In this document: positions 20,181 to 29,283 of the stretch, piece after piece
How positions within the stretch are numbered: position 1 is the first letter of the stretch
Layout: the number at the start of each line of letters is the position of its first letter
Assembly (NCBI RefSeq): GCF_916700565.1
Contig: NZ_CAKAKO010000003.1
Location: forward strand, 496,001 to 560,000
DNA length: 64,000 nt
Source: Xenophilus sp. Marseille-Q4582
GTDB lineage: Bacteria > Pseudomonadota > Gammaproteobacteria > Burkholderiales > Burkholderiaceae_C
Direction of reading: 5' to 3'
Position numbers and translations under genes: made by a program
The notes under the pieces: generated by a model
Databases searched by the model: none
Told to the model about the DNA's origin: nothing
The model's input: only the letters and a program-made list of their open reading frames with translations

Positions 20181-20756
20181 ATGGGGACGATGCCCAGCCC
20201 TTCCCTGCGTCCCCGCATCTACCTGGCCGGTCCCGACATTTTTCTGGCGGCCAGCGCCCAGCGCTTTCAGGCGCTCAAGGCTGCCTGCGCGCGCCATGGC
20301 CTGGAAGGCCTGGAACCGTCGGATGGCGGCATTCCCGCCGACTTTGCAGGCAGCGACGACGAGCGCGCGCAACGCATCTATCAAGCCAACCTCCTGCGCA
20401 TCCAGCAGGCCGATGCGGTCCTCGCCCATCTGTGCGACTTCCGTGGCCTGGAGCCCGACTCGGGCACGGTGTTCGAGGTGGGCTATGCCGCGGCTCTGGG
20501 CAAACCCATCGCCGCTTACGGTGTGGCGGCGCAAAGTTATGCCACCCGCGTGGCAGCCGTGCGGCGCTGCGCGACCGACGCGGACGGCACGCTGCGGGAG
20601 TGCGACAGCGGCACCATCGTCGAAGGCCTGGGGCAGCGGCTGAACCTCATGCTGACCGGCGCCGCCACGCTCCACGCCAGCCCTGCCGAGGCACTGGCAT
20701 GGCTGGCGCAGGCCCTGCGAGTCGGCGCCAGCGGCCCTGGCGGCAGAAACGGCTGA
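20181..20756 (+). CDS. Nucleoside 2-deoxyribosyltransferase-family protein
   Basis: A 191-residue protein starting MGTMPSPSLRPRIYLAGPDIF. The motif IYLAGPDIFLA at the start, the middle YQANLLRIQQADAVLAHLCDFRG and DSGTVFEVGYAAALGKPIAAYG are hallmarks of this fold; the Glu of FEVGYA is the catalytic nucleophile, and the Asp of QADAV lines the nucleobase pocket. The family exchanges bases between deoxyribonucleosides or cleaves modified nucleotides; the real substrate is uncertain. The start at 20181 or the ATG at 20190 are both possible. It is the only intact plus-strand gene between phaB and phaA. Confidence 0.82.
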   Translation: MGTMPSPSLRPRIYLAGPDIFLAASAQRFQALKAACARHGLEGLEPSDGGIPADFAGSDDERAQRIYQANLLRIQQADAVLAHLCDFRGLEPDSGTVFEVGYAAALGKPIAAYGVAAQSYATRVAAVRRCATDADGTLRECDSGTIVEGLGQRLNLMLTGAATLHASPAEALAWLAQALRVGASGPGGRNG

Positions 20757-20866
20757 TCCCGCCGCCCCTCAAAAAAATTGACGTCGACCCGCGAGGCCGG
20801 CCGCGCCAGCGGGTCCGTTCGACCTTTTGACGATTGATAACCGAATTCCCAGTTCTGTTACCTTCC

Positions 20867-22511
20867 ATGCGGTGGGCGCCCGGCGCCTTATCCCCACAAG
20901 GTCTGCGATGCAGTGTGTCTTGCGCTTCGTCACTATGCCAACCCGGCCCGGGGCGACCTGGCCATCCGCGTGCTGCGTGTGGCGGCGACGGATGCAGCCC
21001 ACCGCCAGGGGGCGCTGTTCTTCAACCCGGGAGGACCCGGCCAGGATGGCCTGGCGACCCCGGTAGAGTTTTTTCAGATCTTTGCCGGCAGCGATCCAGC
21101 GCACTCGCAAGGCGCCCTGCAACTTCGCCTGCTTGCCGAGTTCGACCTGATCGGATTTTCGCCGCGAGGCACGGGCGACAGCACAGCGCTGACCTGCGTG
21201 ACGCCGCTGCGAGAACGCGCTGTGGACTACAGCCCGGCCGGCCTGGCCGCCCAGAATCTGGAGAGTGCTTTCTTCAACCTGGCCACGATCGCCGAAGCGT
21301 GCCACCGCAACCCCCTCACGCCCTTCATCAGTTCCGACACCACGGCGCGGGACATGGACCTGCTGCGGGCCGTGCTGGGCGAACAACGGGTGAACTATTT
21401 CGGCGTGCCCTATGGCACCTGGCTGGGCGCCTGGTACGCCAGCCTTTTCCCGGATCGGGTCGGCCGCATGCTTCTCGACAGCAGTTGGGACTTCGGCAGC
21501 ACCATGGAGCACAACTTCAACCAACATCCGAAGAGCTTCCACCGGGTGCTGGATGAGGTTCTGCTCCCGTATGCCACGCGGCATCCCGAAGCCTTCGGGC
21601 TGGGCACCTCCACCGCCTCGCTTCGAACCGCGCTGTTGGGGCTTCCGGACCCCCTGTTGGACGTGCTGAGCCTTCCTCTGTTCGAGCTGAGCTATTACGC
21701 CTGGGACGCCGAACGGCATCTGGATCACATCAAGGCGGCCCTGGTGCTGCAGCGGCTGATGGAGCCAGGAGAGCCCTCGGACGAAGGCCGCGTCCGGCAG
21801 GGCATCGAGGACAGCGTGTTCGTCGCCGGTGACGTACAGCGGGACCAGGCGATTCGAGAGGTTGCGCATGCGGTCTTCGACAGCTATGTCCAGCGATGGC
21901 TGGCGCCGCCACCTCCCAAGAGTCTGACGCAGGACCCGATGGCCTCCACCTACTGGGCCGTGCGCTGCAACGACACGCCGAGCACGCGGGACCGCGCGTA
22001 CTGGGTCGACCTGCTGCACACGCTCGCGCCCGACTATCCCTTGTTCTACTCGGTCCTGCTGGACAACCCCTGCCCCTTCTGGACGACCGGCGGGGTGCAA
22101 AAGCCGCCCATCACGCCGATGCAGAAGCTGGACATCCTGCTTGTGCAGTCGCAGTTCGATGCGCCCACCCCCAAGGAAGGCGCCGATGCGCTGTTTGCGG
22201 CGCTGCCGGCTGCACACCGCGTCTATGTACCGGGCTAGCACCAACATGGCGTCTATCCCTATCTGGACGCCTGCGTGGACCTGCACGTCACGCGCTACCT
22301 GCTGGGGGAGAGCCCCACCGACCGCGAGACGACCTGCCCGGCCCAGCTCCTGTATCTCGACTGGCTCGCGCAGCAAGCAGTGCAACGCGGATCCGCGCGC
22401 GCCATGGCTGCGCCGGTGAAATCGGCCTACACGGATCCGTCGCATGCGCTCGACCTCATCGAGCGCTTCAAGAAACACCACCAGCCGCACCGGTCACCGC
22501 GGAAGCCGTGA
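20867..22511 (+). pseudogene. Decayed alpha/beta hydrolase of the tripeptidyl-aminopeptidase (S33/TAP) type
   Basis: The reading frames together give a secreted-type TAP-like hydrolase: GALFFNPGGPGQDG (oxyanion loop), GFSPRGTGDST, nucleophile region, QSQFDAPTP (catalytic Asp) and the TAP-like C-terminal domain QHGVYPYLDACVDLHVTRYLLGE. At least three lesions are visible. (1) The N-terminal part WAPGALSPQGLRC and the downstream LRHYANPARGDL are in different frames, implying an indel near 20907-20918. (2) The nucleophile elbow reads GVPYGT with Pro (CCC at 21408-21410) where the family has Ser. (3) An in-frame TAG at 22236-22238 interrupts the C-terminal domain, after which the frame continues for 91 codons to 22511. 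The signal peptide is also missing. Base composition is somewhat lower in G+C than its neighbours. Confidence 0.85.
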
Positions 22512-22565
22512 CCGGCCGGCCGGGCCGGACCCCTGTCCCAGACGGCCGGCCGCCGGCCGCAGGGA

Positions 22566-23744
22566 TCAGCGCTCGAGGGCGAGCGCCACCCCCATGCCGC
22601 CGCCGATGCACAGGCCTGCCAGGCCCTTCCTGGCGCCGCTGCGCTTCATCTCGTGCAGCAGCGTCACCAGGATGCGGCAGCCCGAGGCGCCGATGGGATG
22701 GCCGATGGCGATGGCGCCGCCATTGACGTTGACCTTGGCCGGGTCCACGCCCAGCAGCTTGTTGACCGCGCAGGCCTGGGCCGCGAAGGCTTCGTTCAGC
22801 TCGAAGAGGTCGACGTCGCCCACCTTCCAGCCCGCGCGCTGCAGCGCCTTCTGCGAGGCCGACACCGGACCCAGGCCCATGGTGGCCGGATCGAGCCCGG
22901 TGGTCGCGTAGCTGGCGATGCGCGCCAGCGGCGTCAGCCCCAGCGCCGCGGCCTTCTTGGCCGTCATGACCACCACGGCGGCCGCGCCATCGTTGATGCC
23001 CGAGGCATTGCCGGCCGTGACCGAGCCCGCCTTGTCGAAGGCCGGGCGCAGGCCCGCAAGCGCCTCGGCACTGGTCTTCTTGTTGATGAATTCGTCGGTG
23101 TCGAACACCACCGGGTCGCCCTTGCGCTGCGGGATGCTGACGGGCGTGATCTCTTCCTTGAACTTGCCGGCTTCCTGCGCGGCGGCGGCCTTCTTCTGGC
23201 TGTTCAGGGCCAGCGCGTCCTGCTGCTCGCGCGTGATGCCTTCCTGTTTGGCCACGTTCTCGGCCGTGATGCCCATGTGGTACTGGTTGTACACGTCCCA
23301 CAGGCCGTCGACGATCATCGAATCGATCATCTTCCAGTCGCCCATGCGCTGGCCGTCGCGGCTGTTCAACAGCACGTGCGGGCTGGCGCTCATGTTTTCC
23401 TGGCCCCCGGCGACCACGATCTCGCTGTCGCCCGTGGCCACCGCCTGGTGGGCCAGCATCACGGCCTTCAGGCCCGAGCCGCACACGGCGTTGATGGTCA
23501 GGCCCGGCACTGCCTTGGGCAGCCCGGCCTTGAGCAGCGCCTGGCGCGCCGGGTTCTGGCCGGCGCCGGCGGCCAGCACCTGGCCCATGATGACTTCACC
23601 GACCTGCTCGGCGCCGAGCTGGGCGCGCTCCAGCGCAGCCTGGATGGCAATGCTGCCCAGTTCGGTGGCCGGCACCTTCGCCAGCGAGCCGCCGAACTTG
23701 CCCACGGCGGTGCGCGCGGCCGAAACGATGACGATGTCTTCCAT
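22566..23744 (-). CDS. phaA: Acetyl-CoA acetyltransferase (beta-ketothiolase), PHB synthesis
   Basis: A 392-residue thiolase. Active-site residues are Cys88 in [11 protein letters not shown], His in [15 protein letters not shown] and the second Cys in [19 protein letters not shown] near the end. It condenses two acetyl-CoA to acetoacetyl-CoA. The start [19 protein letters not shown] is canonical. It lies 70 nt after phaC on the same strand, so the two form a phaCA operon. The paralogous degradative thiolases are longer or lack this C-terminus, so the assignment is firm. Confidence 0.95.
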   Translation of the reverse strand: MEDIVIVSAARTAVGKFGGSLAKVPATELGSIAIQAALERAQLGAEQVGEVIMGQVLAAGAGQNPARQALLKAGLPKAVPGLTINAVCGSGLKAVMLAHQAVATGDSEIVVAGGQENMSASPHVLLNSRDGQRMGDWKMIDSMIVDGLWDVYNQYHMGITAENVAKQEGITREQQDALALNSQKKAAAAQEAGKFKEEITPVSIPQRKGDPVVFDTDEFINKKTSAEALAGLRPAFDKAGSVTAGNASGINDGAAAVVVMTAKKAAALGLTPLARIASYATTGLDPATMGLGPVSASQKALQRAGWKVGDVDLFELNEAFAAQACAVNKLLGVDPAKVNVNGGAIAIGHPIGASGCRILVTLLHEMKRSGARKGLAGLCIGGGMGVALALER

Positions 23745-23814
23745 GTGTTCTCTCCGTTGGATGATCTAGGGTTGGATGTTGCGAAGGCGCGCGCGGTGCC
23801 GCGGGTGCTGCTTC

Positions 23815-25548
23815 TCAGGCTTTGGCCTTCACGTAGCGGCCGGGCGCGGGCTCGATGGCCCGGTACTGGCTGCCCTTGCCATAGGCCCTGGGCGCTGGAA
23901 TCTGCTTGCCGGCATGGCGCTTGAGCCAGGCGTCCCAATCGGTCCACCAGCTGCCGGGAAACTCCGTGGCGCCCTGCAGCCAGTCGGCATGCGAGGCCGG
24001 AAAGCGGCCGTCTTCGCGCAGCCAGTGGCTGCGCTTCTTCTTCTCGGGCGGGTTGATCACACCCGCGATGTGGCCCGAGGCGCCCATCACGAAACGCTTG
24101 GGGCCGGTGAGCACCTGCGTGGACGCATAGGCCCCGCCGATCGGCACGATGTGGTCTTCGCGCGAACCGTAGATGTAGACCGGCGCCTCGATGTCGCGCA
24201 GATCGATGCGGTGGCCGCAGACGGTGACGGCCTTCGGATCGGCCAGCTTGTCTTCCAGGTAGGTGTTGCGCAGGTACCAGCAGTACATGGGCCCCGGCAG
24301 GTTGGTGGCGTCGCTGTTCCAGTACAGCAGGTCGAAGGGCGGCGGCGTCTCGCCCTTGAGGTAGTTGCCCACCACGTAGTTCCAGACCAGGTCGTTGGGG
24401 CGCAGGAAGCTGAAGGTGGAAGCCAAGTCGCCGCCGGGCATCAGTCCGCCCTGGCCCATCTGCATCTCGCGGAACTTCACCAGGTTCTCGTCGATGAAGA
24501 TGTCCAGGATGCCGGTGTCGTCGAAGCGCAGCAGCGTGGTCAGCAGCGTGACCGAAGCGGCCGGCTGCTCGCCGCGCGCGGCCAGCACGGCCAGCGCCGT
24601 CGACAGGATGGTGCCGCCCACGCAAAAGCCCAGCGTGTTGATCTGCCCGCCCTTCTTGTCCTGGCCGGTGATCTCGCGCACCACGCGGATGGCCTCGATG
24701 GCCGCCTTCTCGATGTAGTCGTCCCAGGTCGCGTGGCTCAGCGAGGCGTCCGGGTTGCGCCAGCTCACCACGAAGGTGCGGTGGCCCTGCGCCACGGCAT
24801 GCCGGATCAGGGAGTTCTCGGGCTGCAGGTCCAGGATGTAGAACTTGTTGATGCACGGCGGCACCAGCAGCAAGGGCCGCTCGTGCACCTTGGCGGTCAG
24901 CGGCTTGTATTCGATGAGCTGGAACAGCTCGTTCTCGAACACCACCGCACCTTCGGTGGTGGCCACGTTGCGGCCCACCTCGAAGGCGCTTTCGTCCGTC
25001 ATGCTCACATGGCCCTGGCGCAGGTCGTGCACCAGGTTCTGGATGCCCCTGGCAATGCTTTCGCCCTTGGTCTGCAGCGCCCTTTGCTGCGCCTCGGCGT
25101 TGAACGCCAGGTAATTGCTGGGGGCCGACGCAGCCATCCATTGCTCGACCGCGAAGCGCAGCCGCGCCTGGGTCTTCGGATCGGCATCGACCGCTTCGGC
25201 CATGGACAGCAGCGTGCGGGCATTGAGCAGGTAGACCGCCGCCGAGAAGGCCGCCACCGGGTTGCGCGCCCAGGCATCGCCGGCAAAGCGCTTGTCGCCC
25301 GCGGGCTGGGCGGCGAAGCCCTGGCGCCAGAGCTCGGTGGCCTGCTCCGCGTATTCGCGCTGCAGCTTCTGCAGCTTGTCGGCGTGGAAGGAGAACTGCG
25401 GCACGTTCCACGGTCCGGCCGCGGCCCCGCCGAAGGCCCCGCCCTGGCCCAGCTCACCGAAGGCGGCCAGGGCCTTCTGCCAGCTCTGGCCCAGCGCCTG
25501 CTGGAACGCGTCGAACATCGGGGTCGTCGCCGTTGAATCCGGGGTCAT
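23815..25548 (-). CDS. phaC: Class I poly(R)-hydroxyalkanoate synthase PhaC
   Basis: A 577-residue granule-bound polymerase. An N-terminal helical domain of about 190 residues precedes the alpha/beta-hydrolase catalytic domain. The lipase-like box GFCVGGT holds the nucleophile Cys309; the remaining triad members are Asp465 in SREDHIVP and His493 in ASGHIAGV, with spacing much like the Cupriavidus enzyme. PPCINKFYILDLQPENSL and WSWWTDW-like tail residues (PGSWWTDWDAWL) are class I signatures. It joins 3-hydroxyacyl-CoA units to polymer. The start is the ATG at 25548. Upstream, read on the minus strand, GAATTGCAGCATAC may be part of its promoter/operator. Confidence 0.95.
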   Translation of the reverse strand: MTPDSTATTPMFDAFQQALGQSWQKALAAFGELGQGGAFGGAAAGPWNVPQFSFHADKLQKLQREYAEQATELWRQGFAAQPAGDKRFAGDAWARNPVAAFSAAVYLLNARTLLSMAEAVDADPKTQARLRFAVEQWMAASAPSNYLAFNAEAQQRALQTKGESIARGIQNLVHDLRQGHVSMTDESAFEVGRNVATTEGAVVFENELFQLIEYKPLTAKVHERPLLLVPPCINKFYILDLQPENSLIRHAVAQGHRTFVVSWRNPDASLSHATWDDYIEKAAIEAIRVVREITGQDKKGGQINTLGFCVGGTILSTALAVLAARGEQPAASVTLLTTLLRFDDTGILDIFIDENLVKFREMQMGQGGLMPGGDLASTFSFLRPNDLVWNYVVGNYLKGETPPPFDLLYWNSDATNLPGPMYCWYLRNTYLEDKLADPKAVTVCGHRIDLRDIEAPVYIYGSREDHIVPIGGAYASTQVLTGPKRFVMGASGHIAGVINPPEKKKRSHWLREDGRFPASHADWLQGATEFPGSWWTDWDAWLKRHAGKQIPAPRAYGKGSQYRAIEPAPGRYVKAKA

Positions 25549-25656
25549 CTCGTCTGCCTCCTGTTCCTCGCCTGTGGGCACGGGCTCTGAGTATGCTGCA
25601 ATTCAAAGTCCGGCCGCCGATGTCCGAGCGCGCCGCCCTCTCTTTGCGGACCCGCC

Positions 25657-26016
25657 GTGTTCATCCATATCATCGTGATCGCCTGGCTGTACGTGGCCCT
25701 GATGATGGCCGTGGCCGAAGGCATGAGCACGCAGGGCTCGGTGCTGGGTGCGGTCTTCACCTTCCTGCTCTACGGGGCGCTGCCCATCGCGCTGGTGGTG
25801 TACCTGCTGGCCACACCGGCGCGCAAGCGCGCGCGCCGTGCGCGCGAGGCGGCCGAGGCAGCGGCAGCGCGCCAGGCCACCGCCGCGGCGGCCCATGCGG
25901 CCCCGCCTGCAGTCGCGCCAGGCGGCGCCTCCAGCCCGGGCGCCTCAGACGCGCCAGACCAGGGCCGCGAAGCGGCCGCTGGCGATGCCGTCGCGCCGGA
26001 ACGAAAAGAACCGTGA
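25657..26016 (+). CDS. Small two-helix membrane protein, Ala-rich tail
   Basis: A 119-residue protein. Two hydrophobic segments (residues about 2-20, IHIIVIAWLYVALMMAVA, and about 28-52, LGAVFTFLLYGALPIALVVYLLA) flank a short polar loop. A basic stop-transfer cluster (RKRARRAREA) and a low-complexity Ala/Pro/Gly tail follow. It is a known type of conserved small inner-membrane protein in beta-proteobacteria, of unknown function. It is divergent from phaC; its 3' end overlaps the convergent pgeF gene by 72 nt. Confidence 0.72.
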   Translation: MFIHIIVIAWLYVALMMAVAEGMSTQGSVLGAVFTFLLYGALPIALVVYLLATPARKRARRAREAAEAAAARQATAAAAHAAPPAVAPGGASSPGASDAPDQGREAAAGDAVAPERKEP

Positions 26017-26748
26017 GGGGTTGGCGACGGTGCACCACTCGGTGCCGCCGTCGTTGCCGTGCACCTGCGTCACGCCCAGCGCCCGCAGCCGTTGGCGCGC
26101 CAGGGCCGGCAGGTCGGCCAGCCATTTGCCCGGCAGGGCACCGGGCCTGAAGCAGGCCGCTGCGTCGGCCGCATGCGCCTCGAAGGCCTGTTTCACCTCC
26201 TCGCCCACCTCGAAGGCCTGCGGGCCGATGCAGGGCCCGAGCCAGGCCATGAGTTCGATCGGCCCCTGCGATCGCGTGGACGGCGCGGGCGGCCCGAAGG
26301 ATTCGCACAGCCGCTCCAGCACGCCGCCGGCCAGGCCGCGCCAGCCGCAGTGGGCGGCGCCCACGCGCGTGCCGTCCGTGTCGCAGACCAGCACCGGCAG
26401 GCAGTCCGCCACCATCACCGTGCAGGCGATGCCCGGCGTCTCGCTCGCGCAGGCATCCGCCTCCAGGCCATCGGGGCTTTGCGCATCCAGGGTGCGCAGC
26501 TCGATGCCGTGCACCTGCCGCAGGAACACCGGCCGCGCGCCGGCGGTCATGGCCAATCGGTGCCGGTTGCCGACCACGTGCTCGGCCAGGTCGCCCACGT
26601 GGTCGCCCAGGTTCAGGCTGCCGTAGGGCCCCTGCGAGATGCCGCCCGCGCGCGTGGTGCACAGCGCCCGCACGCTGGGCGGCGCGGGCCAGTCGGGCAC
26701 GATCCAGTCGGCCGCCGCGCCGGGCAGGCCGTCCTCAGGCCTGAGCAT
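25945..26748 (-). CDS. pgeF: Purine nucleoside phosphorylase-like laccase-domain protein (YfiH/PgeF)
   Basis: A 267-residue DUF152 / polyphenol-oxidase-domain protein. Signature elements are CTTRAGGISQGPYGSLNLGDHVGD, VFLRQVHG (His ligand), MVADCLPVLV (Cys ligand), GAAHCGWRGLAGGVLE (His ligand) and AWLGPCIGPQAFEVGEEV; the Cys/His set binds a metal ion. Members act as purine nucleoside phosphorylase/adenosine deaminase or, as PgeF, remove misincorporated L-Ser from peptidoglycan precursors. Which applies here cannot be told from sequence. The ATG at 26748 overlaps the end of the maleylpyruvate isomerase gene by 14 nt. Confidence 0.9.
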   Translation of the reverse strand: MLRPEDGLPGAAADWIVPDWPAPPSVRALCTTRAGGISQGPYGSLNLGDHVGDLAEHVVGNRHRLAMTAGARPVFLRQVHGIELRTLDAQSPDGLEADACASETPGIACTVMVADCLPVLVCDTDGTRVGAAHCGWRGLAGGVLERLCESFGPPAPSTRSQGPIELMAWLGPCIGPQAFEVGEEVKQAFEAHAADAAACFRPGALPGKWLADLPALARQRLRALGVTQVHGNDGGTEWCTVANPSRFFSFRRDGIASGRFAALVWRV

Positions 26749-27376
26749 CCGGGCACTGCGACGGATGCGCGCGCTGGAAGGCATCCAGCTTCATGCAGGC
26801 CTCGAAGGCGGCCATGGTGCGCGTCAGCCCGCTGAAGTCGCAATCGAAGCGCTGCCCGTTGAAGATCTGCGGCACCAGGCAGCAGTCGGCCAGCGTGGGC
26901 GTGCTGCCCCAGCAGTAGGTGCTGCCCGCGGGCGACTGCGCGAGCTGGCGTTCGAACGCTTCGAGGCCTTCGCGCACCCAGTGGCGGTACCAGCGGTTCT
27001 TGGCCTCTTCGTCGAGCTTGAGCTCCTTGACCAGGTACTTGAGCACGCGCAGGTTGTTGATGGGGTGGATCTCGCAGGCGATGGACTGGGCCAGCGCCCG
27101 CACATGGGCGCGCGCCACCGGGTCGCGCGGCAGCAGGGCCGGCTGGGGCTGGATCTCGTCCAGGTATTCGATGATGGCCATCGATTGCGAGAAGCGCTCG
27201 CCCTCGTCTTCCAGCAGCGGCACCAGGCGGTCGGCCGACAGTTGCGCGAAGGGGCCGGTGTGATGGTCGCCGCGCGCGATGTGCACTGGGATGTAGTCGA
27301 AGGCCAGGCCCTTCAGGTGCAAGGCGATGCGCACGCGAAAGGACGCCGAGGAACGGAAATAATTGTGCAGCTTCAT
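26735..27376 (-). CDS. maiA: Maleylpyruvate/maleylacetoacetate isomerase (zeta-class GST)
   Basis: A 213-residue glutathione-S-transferase-fold protein. MKLHNYFRSSASFRVRIALHLKGL is the zeta-class active-site start (SSxSxRVR). LVPLLEDEGERFSQSMAIIEYLDE is the glutathione-binding Ser region, and IACEIHPINNLRVLKYL is characteristic of the C-terminal domain. It isomerises maleylpyruvate (gentisate pathway) or maleylacetoacetate (homogentisate pathway) with glutathione. The divergent neighbour is a fumarylpyruvate-hydrolase-type enzyme, which favours maleylpyruvate. Starts at 27376 or the ATG one codon upstream (27379) are equivalent. Confidence 0.87.
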   Translation of the reverse strand: MKLHNYFRSSASFRVRIALHLKGLAFDYIPVHIARGDHHTGPFAQLSADRLVPLLEDEGERFSQSMAIIEYLDEIQPQPALLPRDPVARAHVRALAQSIACEIHPINNLRVLKYLVKELKLDEEAKNRWYRHWVREGLEAFERQLAQSPAGSTYCWGSTPTLADCCLVPQIFNGQRFDCDFSGLTRTMAAFEACMKLDAFQRAHPSQCPDAQA

Positions 27377-27514
27377 CATGCCCGCGAGCATACGCCGCCC
27401 TGCCCCGCAGGCCGCCCACGGGCAGGCGGATGCCACGGGAATGCGCCCTCGCGCGCCCGCGCCCGCCCTCTGGCACACTGCCGGGCTTCTGTCCACTTCC
27501 GTTCAGAGCATCCC

Positions 27515-28216
27515 ATGGCTTCGGATTTCGTCTTTGCCCCGCCCCCCGTGGTGTCCGTGCCGGTCGTCGGCCGCAGCGCCCGCTTTCCCGTGCACCGCAT
27601 CTACTGCGTGGGCCGCAATTACGAGGAGCATGCGAAGGAAATGGGCTTCACCGGCCGCGAGCCGCCCTTCTTCTTCATGAAGCCGGCCGACGCGCTGGTG
27701 GTGGTGGATGCGGGCCACACGGGCCAGGTCGCCTACCCCTCCCTGACGAAGAACCTGCACCACGAGATCGAGCTGGTGGTCGCCATCGGCCAGGGTGGCA
27801 GGAACATCGCGGCCGCCGACGCGCACCGCCACATCTTCGGCTACGCCGTGGGCCTGGACATGACGCGCCGCGACCTGCAGAACGACATGAAGAAGCAGGG
27901 CCGCCCCTGGGACATCGGCAAGGCCTTCGAGCAGAGCGCGCCCATCGGCCCGATCGTGCCGAAGGAAGACGCGGGCGCGGCCGAGCAGGCGGCCATTTCG
28001 CTGCAGGTCAACGGCAGCGACCGCCAGCGCAGCACCGTGGGCCAGCTGATCTGGAACGTGGCCGAAACCATCGAGCACCTGTCGGCCGCCTGGGAATTGC
28101 AGGCCGGCGACCTGATCTACACCGGCACGCCCGAAGGCGTGGCGGCCGTGGTGGCGGGCGACCTGCTGGTCGGCCAGGTCGAAGGCCTGCCCGCGCTCAC
28201 CGTGCAGATCGTCTGA
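27515..28216 (+). CDS. Fumarylacetoacetate-hydrolase family protein, likely fumarylpyruvate hydrolase
   Basis: A 233-residue FAH-fold enzyme. IYCVGRNYEEHAKEMG and PPFFFMKPADALV start the domain. HHEIELVVAIG (metal-binding Glu residues), GYAVGLDMTRRDLQ (metal-binding Asp), KGRPWDIGKAFEQSAPIGPI and GDLIYTGTPEGV follow in the normal order. It hydrolyses fumarylpyruvate to fumarate and pyruvate if paired with the neighbouring isomerase. The two genes are divergent, 138 nt apart. No gentisate dioxygenase is in the window, so the upstream steps must be elsewhere. Confidence 0.85.
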   Translation: MASDFVFAPPPVVSVPVVGRSARFPVHRIYCVGRNYEEHAKEMGFTGREPPFFFMKPADALVVVDAGHTGQVAYPSLTKNLHHEIELVVAIGQGGRNIAAADAHRHIFGYAVGLDMTRRDLQNDMKKQGRPWDIGKAFEQSAPIGPIVPKEDAGAAEQAAISLQVNGSDRQRSTVGQLIWNVAETIEHLSAAWELQAGDLIYTGTPEGVAAVVAGDLLVGQVEGLPALTVQIV

Positions 28217-28228
28217 CCCGGCCCGGCG

Positions 28229-28777
28229 ATGCTCACCCGTTCCCCGATCAAGTACTGCAAGAACTGCGGCACGGCCGTCGTCTACCGCGTGCCCGACGAC
28301 GGCGACACGCGCGAGCGCGCGGTGTGCCCGGCCTGCCAGACCATCCATTACGAGAACCCGCTGAACGTGGTGGGCACGGTGCCGGTGCTGGGCGACCGGG
28401 TGCTGCTGTGCAAGCGCAACATCGAGCCGCGCTGGGGCAAGTGGACGCTGCCGGCCGGCTTCATGGAACTGGGCGAAACCACGGCCGAAGGCGCGGCGCG
28501 CGAGACCGACGAGGAAGCCGGCGCCCAGTACGAGATCGGCGAGCTGTTCACCGTCATGAACGTGCCGCGTGTAGGGCAGGTGCACCTGTTCTACCACGCG
28601 CGCCTGCTCAGCGACGTCTTCGCACCGGGCCACGAGACCCTCGAGGCGCGGCTCTTCACCGAGGACGAGATCCCCTGGGACGAGATCGCCTTCCGCACCG
28701 TGCGCGAGACGCTGGAGCATTTCTTCGCCGACCGGCGGCGCGGCCATTTCGGCGTGCATGCCGTGAACATCCTCTGA
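28229..28777 (+). CDS. NUDIX hydrolase with N-terminal zinc ribbon
   Basis: A 182-residue protein. Residues about 8-36 form a zinc ribbon with two CxxC knuckles (YCKNCGTAV and CPACQTIHYENP). The Nudix box GFMELGETTAEGAARETDEEAG matches G-x5-E-x7-RE-x2-EE-x-G, which binds the catalytic Mg2+. The architecture is that of NudC-related or ADP-ribose/NADH pyrophosphatases; the substrate is uncertain. It follows the hydrolase gene by 12 nt and is probably co-transcribed with it. Confidence 0.88.
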   Translation: MLTRSPIKYCKNCGTAVVYRVPDDGDTRERAVCPACQTIHYENPLNVVGTVPVLGDRVLLCKRNIEPRWGKWTLPAGFMELGETTAEGAARETDEEAGAQYEIGELFTVMNVPRVGQVHLFYHARLLSDVFAPGHETLEARLFTEDEIPWDEIAFRTVRETLEHFFADRRRGHFGVHAVNIL

Positions 28778-28793
28778 CGCGGGCGCACCGGCC

Positions 28794-29267
28794 ATGAAAC
28801 GACGACTGGCCTTGCTGGCCACCCTGGCCGCCGCGGCCTGCAGCAGCGGATCGGCCGAAACCGTGGGCGAGGTGGACACCGCCTTCAAGTTCATCGGCCC
28901 CAACCACAAGATCGTGGTCGAGGCCTATGACGACCCGCATGTGAGCGGCGTGACCTGCTACGTCTCGCGCGCACGCACGGGCGGCCTGTCGGGCGCCTTC
29001 GGCGTGGCCGAGGACAAGGCCGAGGCCTCCATCGCCTGCCGCCAGGTGGGCCCCATCAGCTTCACGCAAGCGCTGCCGGCGCGCGAAGAGGTGTATGCCG
29101 AACGCCAGTCCATCCTCTTCAAGCGCCTGCGCGTGGTGCGCATGGTGGACGCCAGGCGCAACACGCTGATCTACCTGACCTATTCCGACAAGCTGATCGA
29201 GGGTTCGCCGCAGAACTCGGTCACGGCCGTGCCGGTGGACCGCGGCACGCCCATCCCGCTGCGGTAG
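28794..29267 (+). CDS. creA: CreA-family protein with lipoprotein-like signal
   Basis: A 157-residue protein. The signal sequence MKRRLALLATLAAAACSSG ends in a lipobox-like AAAC. The mature part has the CreA motifs VGEVDTAFKFIGPNHKIVVEAYDDPHVSGVTCYVSRARTGG and EASIACRQVGPI, with two conserved cysteines. CreA is a conserved exported protein of unknown function named from the E. coli cre locus. It lies 16 nt after the NUDIX gene and 16 nt before the ABC transporter gene. Confidence 0.87.
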   Translation: MKRRLALLATLAAAACSSGSAETVGEVDTAFKFIGPNHKIVVEAYDDPHVSGVTCYVSRARTGGLSGAFGVAEDKAEASIACRQVGPISFTQALPAREEVYAERQSILFKRLRVVRMVDARRNTLIYLTYSDKLIEGSPQNSVTAVPVDRGTPIPLR

Positions 29268-29283
29268 CCGGCGCCCGCCACGC

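Noticed and set aside
22512-22565. GGCCGG-rich inverted repeats between phaA and the hydrolase pseudogene as a terminator
   Set aside because: The repeats are many and imperfect with no T run on either strand; background GC palindromes explain them.
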